Shown here: positions 1 to 5,669 of the stretch, piece after piece
Layout of the letters: every line of letters starts with the position of its first letter
Numbering within the stretch: the first letter of the stretch is position 1
Source of the DNA: Bacteroidota bacterium
Lineage (GTDB): Bacteria > Bacteroidota > Bacteroidia > 2-12-FULL-35-15
Length of the DNA stretch: 7,119 bases
Direction: 5' to 3'
NCBI GenBank assembly: GCA_026391935.1
Contig: JAPLDC010000488.1
Coordinates: forward strand, 1-7,119
Program-made: the position numbers and the translations under genes
The notes under the pieces: model-generated
Told to the model about the DNA's origin: nothing
Seen by the model: only the letters and a program-made list of their open reading frames with translations
The model's database searches: none

Positions 1-100
1 CAGGAAAACTAAATTGGAAATAGGTATTTATTCAAATAGTAAAAAAATAGAAACTGTTAGCACCAATTTTTTAGGACCGGCAACACAAACAAAACATTAA
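1..100 (+). CDS. ccoG: C-terminal end of CcoG/FixG-like cbb3 oxidase accessory protein (partial)
   Basis: Reading from base 2, an open frame runs off the left edge and ends at TAA 98-100, giving 32 residues. The ending KLEIGIYSNSKKIETVS and then NFLGPAT resembles the C-terminal immunoglobulin-like domain of CcoG (FixG), with its characteristic terminal 'FLGP' stretch. CcoG is a membrane polyferredoxin that reduces copper during assembly of the CuB centre of cbb3-type cytochrome c oxidase (family knowledge). The Fe-S and membrane parts lie outside the window, so the call rests on this short tail plus the next gene, ccoH, which starts 16 bases downstream as is usual in ccoGH operons. The tail alone would be weak evidence; tail and context together make it fairly secure. 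Confidence 0.8.
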   Translation, partial: RKTKLEIGIYSNSKKIETVSTNFLGPATQTKH

Positions 101-116
101 TTAATTTTATTTAAAC

Positions 117-563
117 ATGTCAAAAATAAGTTGGGGAACAAAAATTGCCATATTATACATTGGTTTTGTTCTATTGATAGGCACGATGGTCACAATGAGT
201 GTATATCAAAAGATTGACGTTGTTAGTGACGATTATTATCAGAAAGAATTGGTGTTTCAAAAACAAATCGATCAAACAAAAAATGCTGATGCATTGGTTG
301 AAAAAATTTCTCATGTATTTACAGATAAAACCTTAGCGATAAAATTTCCAAGTGTGTTTAATGGAAAAAAAATTTCCGGCGAAATTGTTTTTTTTCGACC
401 ATCTGATGCATTAAAAGATTTTACTACTGAAATTCAGTTGGATGTAAATTCTCAGCAGCAGATCCAACTTAATAAGTTCATTAAAGGTATGTATAAGATG
501 CAAGTTTCATGGAAAGTGGACAATATCGCATATTATACAGAAGAAGTAATTGTTATTCCTTAA
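117..563 (+). CDS. ccoH: CcoH/FixH family cbb3 oxidase assembly protein
   Basis: This 148-residue protein has one N-terminal membrane segment at about residues 8-29 (IAILYIGFVLLIGTMVTMSV). A motif of the Bacteroidota FixH type, VSDDYYQKELVFQKQID, follows at about 36-52. The rest is a beta-rich soluble domain of about 90 residues expected on the periplasmic side. The layout and length match the FixH family. CcoH is needed for stable assembly of cbb3 cytochrome c oxidase, interacting with the CcoN and CcoP subunits (family knowledge from Rhodobacter and others). It sits 16 bases after ccoG and 5 bases before the TauE-like gene, so the three are probably one transcript. The first ATG is used; no clear Shine-Dalgarno is present, which is normal for this phylum. 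An FNR- or FixK-type control is typical of such operons, but its promoter is upstream of the window. Confidence 0.92.
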   Translation: MSKISWGTKIAILYIGFVLLIGTMVTMSVYQKIDVVSDDYYQKELVFQKQIDQTKNADALVEKISHVFTDKTLAIKFPSVFNGKKISGEIVFFRPSDALKDFTTEIQLDVNSQQQIQLNKFIKGMYKMQVSWKVDNIAYYTEEVIVIP

Positions 564-568
564 TAGTG

Positions 569-1279
569 ATGAATAGTTTATTACCTGCATTAACATTAGG
601 TTTTTTGGGAAGTTTCCATTGCGTTGGAATGTGTGGACCCATTGCACTTGCTCTTCCCTTGAACAGGGAAAGTTTATTTTCTAGAATTTTCGGAGCATTA
701 CTTTATAATTTCGGCAGAGCATTTATGTATGCTTTGTTTGGCGGATTGTTTGGTTTGTTAGGGCAAAGTTTAGTATTGGCGGGATATCAGCAAGCATTGT
801 CAATTAGTATTGGTGTTGCAATATTGGTCGTTGTGCTGCTTCCTAGTTCCATGACAAATAAATTTAAGATCACTGCGATCATTTATTCATATTTAGGAAA
901 CATCAAACAAAAATTAGCTGTCCTTTTTAAGAAAAGTAACTTTTCTTCACTTTTTTTTATTGGAATATTGAATGGATTATTACCCTGCGGCTTGGTTTAT
1001 TTAGGAATTGCTGGCGCTATCGCAACAGGAGATGGTATTCAAGGAAGTTTTTTTATGTTTCTATTTGGATTAGGGACTATTCCGGCTATGATTTCTCTAA
1101 ATTTAATTAGTAGCAGTATCAGTGTAAATTTTAGAAATAAGATAAATAAAATTGTCCCTGTATTTGTAGTTTTTATGGCACTTCTGTTGATCCTGAGAGG
1201 GTTGAATTTAGGGATACCTTATGTTAGTCCGAAGATGTCATCAACAGCTCCTGTCTGTTCGAAATGTTGTCATAAATAA
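569..1279 (+). CDS. TauE/SafE (DsbD_2-like) membrane protein of the cbb3 oxidase cluster
   Basis: The protein has 236 residues if started at ATG 569. The frame is open further upstream to 509, but that would overlap ccoH by 55 bases and add a polar, non-membrane leader; GTG 566 is also possible. About six membrane helices are visible (roughly residues 4-30, 42-70, 75-93, 124-152, 158-180, 192-212). The first helix carries H17-C18-V-G-M-C22-G-P and the fourth carries L-P139-C140-G, the paired cysteine motifs of the DsbD_2/UreH-like branch often annotated 'sulfite exporter TauE/SafE'. The two motifs suggest an internal repeat of three helices. Relatives commonly sit beside ccoGHIS, so a role in metal or thiol delivery for the oxidase is more likely than sulfite export; this is inference. 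The extreme C-terminus is cysteine-rich (CSKCCHK, 230-236). It is co-transcribed with ccoH, 5 bases away. Confidence 0.88.
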   Translation: MNSLLPALTLGFLGSFHCVGMCGPIALALPLNRESLFSRIFGALLYNFGRAFMYALFGGLFGLLGQSLVLAGYQQALSISIGVAILVVVLLPSSMTNKFKITAIIYSYLGNIKQKLAVLFKKSNFSSLFFIGILNGLLPCGLVYLGIAGAIATGDGIQGSFFMFLFGLGTIPAMISLNLISSSISVNFRNKINKIVPVFVVFMALLLILRGLNLGIPYVSPKMSSTAPVCSKCCHK

Positions 1280-1441
1280 ATGCTTTATTATATTTTTATC
1301 TTGTTTTTCTTTTCACAATAAAGATTAGTAGTTGCATTAAATACGATCGCTCTCGCCTGTAAACGGAATAAAAGTGTATTTTTAGCAAACATTAAAATTT
1401 TATTTGTCGAAGTATCATTAAAAATATTATTCTTTCAGCTT

Positions 1442-1891
1442 ATGCAGAATATTATCAGGATCACAAAAGAATTTAATTTTGAAATGGCTCATGCTTTATT
1501 TGGTTATGACGGTCCATGTAAAAATATTCACGGACATTCCTATCAGCTATCTGTTACAATAAAAGGGAAGCCGATAAGCGATCCTAATGATCATAAACAA
1601 GGGATGATCATGGATTTTTCAGATTTAAAGGCGATTGTAATGCCGATAATTAACGAATTGGATCATTCGACAATATTGAACGGGAATTCTGAACATAAAA
1701 AATTAGCAGAAAAAAATATATTATTCGATAAGCTTGTTTTGGTAAATTATCAACCAACGTGTGAAAATATGCTAATCGATATAGCCAAACGCATCAAGGA
1801 TAAATTACCTGAACATACACAATTGCACCATTTGAACTTACGTGAAACTCCTAGTTCGTATGCGGAATGGTTCGCAGATGACAATATTTGA
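1442..1891 (+). CDS. queD: 6-carboxy-5,6,7,8-tetrahydropterin synthase / 6-pyruvoyl-tetrahydropterin synthase family protein
   Basis: This is a 149-residue T-fold enzyme. Visible active-site elements are F-N-F-E-M-A-H17, then C26-xxx-H30-G-H32-S-Y: H17, H30 and H32 are the zinc ligands and C26 is the catalytic cysteine. GMIMDFSDLK (54-63), the catalytic D74-H75 pair, PTCENM (105-110) and the substrate-anchoring E135 in LRET follow. All key residues are present. In bacteria this family usually makes 6-carboxytetrahydropterin from dihydroneopterin triphosphate, the second step of queuosine/7-deazaguanine synthesis. Some members instead make 6-pyruvoyl-tetrahydropterin, and the sequence alone does not exclude that. 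The protein is cytosolic. No other queuosine gene is in the window, and the 162 bases before it contain no convincing promoter, so it seems to be a lone gene. The ATG at 1442 gives the expected N-terminus, RITKEFNFEMAHAL. Confidence 0.9.
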   Translation: MQNIIRITKEFNFEMAHALFGYDGPCKNIHGHSYQLSVTIKGKPISDPNDHKQGMIMDFSDLKAIVMPIINELDHSTILNGNSEHKKLAEKNILFDKLVLVNYQPTCENMLIDIAKRIKDKLPEHTQLHHLNLRETPSSYAEWFADDNI

Positions 1892-2004
1892 CATTTATTA
1901 ATTTATAAATTTTTTCCTGTTTTTATTTGCCATTTTTCTACACGAATTTTATAGAACTCAAAGTGTTTTCTTTAAAATGTTGCTTCTATTTCAAATGAAA
2001 TAAT

Positions 2005-2385
2005 TCACATCCATTTAGCTAGAAATTGATTTAATTCCTTTCTCAGCTCCTTGAAAATTTTCTCGAAGGTTTGCAGTTGTTTTGTTTCATCAAGATGGGA
2101 AGAACAATTTATTTTTTTTGCTTTTGTTTCATCTTTATTCATTTCCTTTTCCATTGATTCCTCATGAACCTTGATGTTATGCGATAAAATGTCAATTTGT
2201 TCTTTTTGAATTATTAGCTTGTTTTGAAAATGTTCCACATTTGCTAAAATGTCTTTCGTAGTGTATTTTTTTGCAATCTCTGCAATTCTTCTTTGCATGA
2301 TGCTTAATTCATCTTTATAAAAAAATAAATTATTTAACCACTCTTTATGTTCTTCGTGAATTTGAAAAGTTTCTGTAGTTTTCAT
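2005..2385 (-). CDS. small helical/coiled-coil protein of unknown function
   Basis: I do not recognise this 126-residue protein. It has no signal peptide or membrane segment and appears almost wholly alpha-helical. A first helix covers about 8-40 (HEEHKEWLNNLFFYKDEL...), a second about 43-84, with heptad-like spacing of leucine, isoleucine and valine, and a third about 97-125. This suggests a three-helix bundle or dimeric coiled coil. The composition is rich in Lys, Glu and Gln, with a single Cys at about residue 93 and a C-terminal AKWM. The length, AT-rich but normal codon use and ATG start at 2385 support a real gene. It is convergent with queD (113 bases between stops) and divergent from the PAS kinase, sharing about 240 bases of upstream DNA with it. 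That arrangement may hint at joint control with the kinase operon but does not establish function. Upstream on its own strand GAGATTTG is only an imperfect -7 match. Confidence 0.75.
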   Translation of the reverse strand: MKTTETFQIHEEHKEWLNNLFFYKDELSIMQRRIAEIAKKYTTKDILANVEHFQNKLIIQKEQIDILSHNIKVHEESMEKEMNKDETKAKKINCSSHLDETKQLQTFEKIFKELRKELNQFLAKWM

Positions 2386-2629
2386 AGTTTTTTGTTTTTA
2401 ATGCCAAGACAAATCTCGTTAGGACCGATTCTTTTTCCAGTGATTTGTATCAATATACCTGATGATTATTGTCAAATTTGAATTTTTTGCTAGAAAATAT
2501 CGTTTTTTAATCGAAAAGCATATCCTTTAAACATAGGATCTTATGTATTGAAAATGTGACAAAAATCATATAATAATGAATTTTTATAGTCTATTTTATG
2601 AATTTTTCTGTTTTACTGACTATATTTGT

Positions 2630-3877
2630 ATGACAAAACCAACTGAAAAAACCTTTCTGATGCTCAAGGAAATAGAAATGCTTGATGCTTTGTTTAAGCA
2701 TGCCACTGAAGGGATAATTGTATCTGATACGAAGGGGAAAATCATTATGATCAACCCTATCGCAGAAAAGCTTTTCGGCTTTTCGAAGGATGAATTGTTG
2801 GGCGAAAAAATTGAGTTGTTAATACCTGCTCGTTTCTCCCACAATCACGTGAAAAAGAGAGAAGGATATGCAAAAACTTCTCCTTCTAGGGCAATGGGGA
2901 TAGGAATGGACTTATTTGCTATGCGTAAGGACGGCTCAGAATTTCCGGTTGAGATCAGTTTGAGTAACTTCAAAACAAGTGCAGGTGATTTTATCATGAG
3001 CTTTATTGTTGATATTACAGAACGTAAAAAACATGAGGTTGAATTAAAGAATGCTCATGAGGAAATCAAAAATCTGAATATAGAACTTGAAAATAGAGTA
3101 GAGGAAAGAACAGAGGAACTTGCTCGAGCAATAAACAGGCTTGCTGAGTCGAAACAGGAGGTAATGCGTGCGCTTGAGAAAGAAAAAGAATTGAATGTTC
3201 TTAAATCAAGATTTGTGACGACAGCTTCGCATGAATTTAGAACTCCATTAGCAACAATTTTATCTTCTGTTTCTCTTATTTCAAAATATAATTTAACACA
3301 GGAAGAAGAAAAACGGTTAAAACATATCAGCAGGATAAAATCAGCCGTAAATAATCTGACAGAGATCCTAAATGATTTTCTCTCACTTAGTAAATTGGAA
3401 GAAGGGGTCATCAGAAATAATCCTCAAGAAATAAACATTTCTGATTTCGCCAAAGATGTAACTGAAGAAATGAAAGCAATGCTTAAAGATGGCCAGTCCA
3501 TCGTCTATAAACATAGTGGCAATGTTAAGATCAAACTTGATAAACAGTTGTTAAAAAATGTGTTGATCAATTTGCTTTCGAATGCAATAAAATACTCATT
3601 AGAAGATAAGGCTATTGAGTTTTATACCAATAATGAAAAGCAAGGATATGTTCAGATTTCAATAAAAGATAACGGGATTGGAATTCCGGAGGAAGATCAA
3701 CCTCTTTTATTTGAACGCTTTTTCAGAGCTCAGAATGCTGGTAACATCCAAGGAACCGGACTTGGGTTGAATATTGTGAATAAATATCTGGAGTTGATGG
3801 AAGGCGAAATATCCTTTGTCAGTAAAATTAATGTTGGAACAACTTTTAATATTATCATTCCAACTTTAAATAATTAG
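2630..3877 (+). CDS. soluble PAS-domain sensor histidine kinase
   Basis: Numbered from ATG 2630 (415 residues), a PAS domain spans about 18-132 (ATEGIIVSD ... IVDITERK), a long coiled coil about 133-190, HisKA about 191-257 with the H-box ASH201EFRTPL, and a HATPase_c domain to the end. The ATPase domain has N-box N318 in LLSNAIKYS, G1 box D347-N-G-I-G, an F-box LFERFF, and G2 box G375-T-G-L-G-L. All catalytic elements are intact. No membrane segment is present, so it should be cytosolic and sense an internal signal. The PAS part from RFSHNH to RKDGSEFPVEIS is of the FixL-related class. The frame is open to ATG 2576, but that adds an odd aromatic-rich leader (NFYSLFYEFF); ATG 2660 is a third candidate. 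The response regulator gene follows after 57 bases and is the expected phosphotransfer partner. Confidence 0.9.
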   Translation: MTKPTEKTFLMLKEIEMLDALFKHATEGIIVSDTKGKIIMINPIAEKLFGFSKDELLGEKIELLIPARFSHNHVKKREGYAKTSPSRAMGIGMDLFAMRKDGSEFPVEISLSNFKTSAGDFIMSFIVDITERKKHEVELKNAHEEIKNLNIELENRVEERTEELARAINRLAESKQEVMRALEKEKELNVLKSRFVTTASHEFRTPLATILSSVSLISKYNLTQEEEKRLKHISRIKSAVNNLTEILNDFLSLSKLEEGVIRNNPQEINISDFAKDVTEEMKAMLKDGQSIVYKHSGNVKIKLDKQLLKNVLINLLSNAIKYSLEDKAIEFYTNNEKQGYVQISIKDNGIGIPEEDQPLLFERFFRAQNAGNIQGTGLGLNIVNKYLELMEGEISFVSKINVGTTFNIIIPTLNN

Positions 3878-3934
3878 TATTTTTTTAGCATAATAACGTG
3901 TATAGTAAATAAATTAAATTAATAAAAAAGTATA

Positions 3935-4990
3935 ATGAAAACGATTCTATTGATTGAGGATAATTTTGAAATGCGTGAAAATACCGCAGAAATACTGGAA
4001 TTAGCGAAATATGAAGTTATTACTGCAGTAAATGGAAAAGAGGGCGTAAAACTTGCCATTGAACGAAAACCTAATTTAATTGTTTGCGATATTATGATGC
4101 CCGAACTGGATGGGTATGAAGTATTAAATTTATTAAGTAGAGACAATGAAACTGCAGGGATACCTTTTATTTTTCTGACAGCAAAAGCTGAAAAAGGAGA
4201 TTATAGAAAAGGGATGGAAATGGGTGCAGACGATTATTTAACAAAACCTTTTGATGATATGGAATTGTTATATGCGGTGGAGGCTCGATTGAAAAAAAAT
4301 GAAATGTTAAAGGCCGATTTCGTAAGGACATCGGAAGGTTTATCTTCTTTTATGGAGGAAGTGAATACTGATCATTTGGCAAAATTATCTCAAAATAAAG
4401 AAGCGCGTCCCTATAAAAAGAAAGAGAATATTTACCATGAGGGAGGAATCCCAAAATCTATTTTCTTTATCAATAAAGGGAAAGTGAAAACATTGAGAGC
4501 AAATGTTGATGGGAAAGAATATATAACAGGATTGTACAAGGAAGGTGATTTTATTGGTTATACCTCACTTTTAGAGGAGATGGATTATGCCGACTCAGCG
4601 ATAGCATTAGAGGATTCTGAAATTGTAATTATTCCTAAAGAATATTTCTTTTCGCTATTATACAGCAGCAGAGATGTTGCTACAAAATTTATCAAAATGT
4701 TATCAGATAACGTTGCTGAAAAGGAAGACCGGTTGTTAAAATTAGCTTTCAATTCGGTAAGAAAAAGAGTTGCAGAAGCCTTGATTATGCTTCAGGATAG
4801 ATATAAAAAAGAAGGTGACGGGAATTTTAGTATGTCCATATATCGGGAAGATCTGGCGGGTATCGTTGGAACATCTACCGAAACTGTTATCAGAACCTTA
4901 TCGGATTTTAAGGATGAAAAACTAATTCAGATAACCGGAAGTAATATTACAATACTTAATTTAGGAAAGTTGGAGTCTATGCGTAATTAA
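3935..4990 (+). CDS. response regulator with receiver fused to Crp/Fnr-type sensor and HTH
   Basis: This 351-residue protein joins three parts. A CheY-like receiver (1-120) has acidic pair E8-D9, phospho-acceptor D52 in IVCD52IMMPELDG, T82 and K104 (LTK104PF). A Crp-like cupin (cNMP_binding fold, about 150-245) includes FINKGKVK and G204-D-F-I-G. A Crp-type winged helix (about 265-345) has its recognition region at R304-EDLAGIVGTSTETVIRTL. Crp/Fnr proteins bind palindromic operators as dimers, so phosphorylation of D52 by the upstream kinase probably controls dimerisation or DNA binding (inference). The cupin lacks an arginine where Crp holds the cyclic nucleotide phosphate, and the only cysteine in the whole protein is C51, so neither cAMP sensing nor an Fnr-type Fe-S cluster is likely. 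It is apparently in one operon with the kinase and ends at a strong terminator. A role controlling the nearby cco genes is plausible but unproven. Confidence 0.93.
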   Translation: MKTILLIEDNFEMRENTAEILELAKYEVITAVNGKEGVKLAIERKPNLIVCDIMMPELDGYEVLNLLSRDNETAGIPFIFLTAKAEKGDYRKGMEMGADDYLTKPFDDMELLYAVEARLKKNEMLKADFVRTSEGLSSFMEEVNTDHLAKLSQNKEARPYKKKENIYHEGGIPKSIFFINKGKVKTLRANVDGKEYITGLYKEGDFIGYTSLLEEMDYADSAIALEDSEIVIIPKEYFFSLLYSSRDVATKFIKMLSDNVAEKEDRLLKLAFNSVRKRVAEALIMLQDRYKKEGDGNFSMSIYREDLAGIVGTSTETVIRTLSDFKDEKLIQITGSNITILNLGKLESMRN

Positions 4991-5013
4991 GTAGTGAAAA
5001 ACGTTTGTGATAT

Positions 5014-5048
5014 AAAAAGCCTGTAAATCAATTATTTACAGGCTTTTT
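5014..5048. terminator. strong bidirectional intrinsic terminator
   Basis: A perfect 15-base inverted repeat (AAAAAGCCTGTAAAT, loop CAATT, ATTTACAGGCTTTTT) starts 24 bases after the response regulator stop. The stem core is GCCTGTAAAT, and the A and T runs give a U tract in either direction. It can therefore end the kinase/regulator operon on the + strand and the tRNA cluster on the - strand, whose last tRNA ends at 5067. Confidence 0.93.
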
Positions 5049-5066
5049 TACTGTTAAAGACTTTTG

Positions 5067-5140
5067 TGATCCCATTTGGATTCGAACCAAAGGCCTACGG
5101 TTTAGAAAACCGTTGCTCTATCCAGCTGAGCTATGGGATC
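5067..5140 (-). tRNA. tRNA-Arg (anticodon TCT)
   Basis: On the - strand this 74-base sequence folds as a full cloverleaf. The acceptor is GATCCCA/TGGGATC with discriminator A, the D arm is GCTC...GAGC, the anticodon stem is ACGGT/ACCGT around loop TTTCTAA (anticodon TCT), and the T arm is TTTGG/CCAAA around TTCGAAT. CCA is not encoded (CAAAAG follows). It reads AGA codons. It lies directly after a hairpin with a T9 tract and shows no clear promoter of its own, so it probably depends on readthrough from the upstream tRNAs. Confidence 0.97.
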
Positions 5141-5159
5141 ATTAATGAAGAAAAAAAAA

Positions 5160-5209
5160 GGTTAATGATAAAGATGTTATAAGTAAAATATAACAAATAA
5201 CCATTAACC
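5160..5209 (-). terminator. terminator-like hairpin with U tract between tRNA-Pro and tRNA-Arg
   Basis: Read on the - strand, GGTTAATG (5209-5202) pairs with CATTAACC (5167-5160). A second stem, TGTTATA/TATAACA (5195-5189 and 5181-5175), lies inside around a 7-base loop, with an unpaired 6- by 7-base bulge between the stems. Nine T residues (5159-5151) follow at once, the form of an intrinsic terminator. It would stop at least part of the transcription coming from tRNA-Pro before tRNA-Arg. The outer stem is AT-rich and only 8 base pairs, so termination may be partial. Confidence 0.55.
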
Positions 5210-5219
5210 ATCTATTTTG

Positions 5220-5293
5220 TCGGGGCGGCAAGACTCGAACTTGCGACCTCCTGGTCCCAAACCAGGCGCGATAACCAACTACGCTACGCCCCG
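5220..5293 (-). tRNA. tRNA-Pro (anticodon TGG)
   Basis: On the - strand this 74-base sequence gives a full cloverleaf. The acceptor is CGGGGCG/CGCCCCG with discriminator A, the anticodon stem is CCTGG/CCAGG around loop TTTGGGA (anticodon TGG), and the T arm is GCAAG/CTTGC around TTCGAGT. CCA is not encoded. It reads CCN proline codons, probably all four if U34 is modified. A good promoter stands about 35 bases upstream (5328-5357). Confidence 0.97.
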
Positions 5294-5327
5294 AACTAAA
5301 GCTATTAAAGAACTTTAAAAGCGGATG

Positions 5328-5357
5328 CAAATGTACTATTATTTTTTATTCTACAAA
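5328..5357 (-). promoter_or_regulatory. Bacteroidota-type promoter for tRNA-Pro
   Basis: On the - strand a -33 element TTTG (5357-5354) is separated by 18 bases from TACATTTG (5335-5328), an exact match to the Bacteroidota -7 consensus TAnnTTTG. The spacing is normal for this sigma factor. Transcription would begin near 5322, about 30 bases before tRNA-Pro. Confidence 0.75.
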
Positions 5358-5396
5358 GAATATACTTAAATAGTTTAAAATTCTATTGCACCTTAT

Positions 5397-5488
5397 TGGC
5401 GGAGAGAGAGGGATTCGAACCCTCGGTACCGGTTTCCCAGTACGACAGTTTAGCAAACTGTTCCTTTCGGCCTCTCAGGCATCTCTCC
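5397..5488 (-). tRNA. tRNA-Ser (anticodon GCT), CCA end encoded
   Basis: On the - strand the acceptor GGAGAGA/TCTCTCC with discriminator G (5400), anticodon stem ACAGT/ACTGT around loop TTGCTAA (anticodon GCT), a long class II variable arm (CGTACTGGGAAACCGGTACCG) and T arm GAGGG/CCCTC around TTCGAAT are all clear. The mature body is 89 bases (5400-5488), and CCA follows at 5399-5397 in the DNA, unlike the two neighbouring tRNAs. It reads AGC and AGU codons. Confidence 0.97.
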
Positions 5489-5510
5489 AAACCCTTTTTT
5501 CAAAGGAATG

Positions 5511-5544
5511 CAAATGTAAAAAAAGATTTCCTATTGCGAAACAA
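5511..5544 (-). promoter_or_regulatory. Bacteroidota-type promoter for tRNA-Ser
   Basis: On the - strand TACATTTG (5518-5511) matches the -7 consensus TAnnTTTG exactly, with a TTG (5544-5542) 23 bases upstream, at the long end of the accepted spacing. The start point would be near 5505, about 17 bases before the tRNA. The 11 bases around the -7 element (TACATTTGCAT) are identical to those at the tRNA-Pro promoter. Confidence 0.7.
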
Positions 5545-5629
5545 AAATCCATTATTCCTCAATTTATTACCACTTTCTACTTTTAAGCATACTTGCTCTG
5601 TTTTTAATGAAATTATCAATTCCCTGTGT

Positions 5630-5637
5630 TATATTTG
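5630..5637 (+). promoter_or_regulatory. -7 promoter element of the substrate-binding lipoprotein gene
   Basis: TATATTTG matches TAnnTTTG exactly and would place the start of transcription near 5643, leaving a leader of about 27 bases before ATG 5670. No good -33 TTG is seen at the right distance, so this is a half-supported promoter. Confidence 0.5.
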
Positions 5638-5669
5638 CTAGACAATATTTTCCAATTAATTATCGCATT

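Noticed and set aside
509..568. Longer N-terminus (20 extra residues) for the TauE/SafE-like protein
   Set aside because: It would overlap the end of ccoH by 55 bases and put a polar stretch before the first membrane helix; ATG 569 just after the ccoH stop fits better.
1280..1441. Promoter or operator before queD (TTTATTTG near 1399-1406)
   Set aside because: It misses one base of TAnnTTTG and has no clear -33; no Fnr-like box or hairpin was found in the spacer.
1900..1915. AATTTATAAATT palindrome followed by T residues, as a terminator for queD
   Set aside because: The stem is entirely A/T and has no proper loop; too weak to call in AT-rich spacer DNA.
2620..3411. Two - strand open frames of 74 and 118 codons inside the kinase gene
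   Set aside because: They are antisense shadows of the PAS and HisKA coding region, with Ser/Phe-rich composition typical of reversed coding DNA.
3919..4146. 75-codon - strand open frame
   Set aside because: Antisense shadow of the receiver domain of the response regulator.
5142..5330. A 62-codon - strand open frame
   Set aside because: It covers tRNA-Pro on its sense strand and its flanking spacers; the product is a tRNA translation artefact (GTRRSQVRVLPP).
5386..5641. Two overlapping + strand open frames of 66 and 81 codons (starting GGERGIRTLG and AEREGFEPSV)
   Set aside because: They are the antisense of tRNA-Ser; such peptides are a well-known artefact of translating tRNA genes, and no start signals support them.
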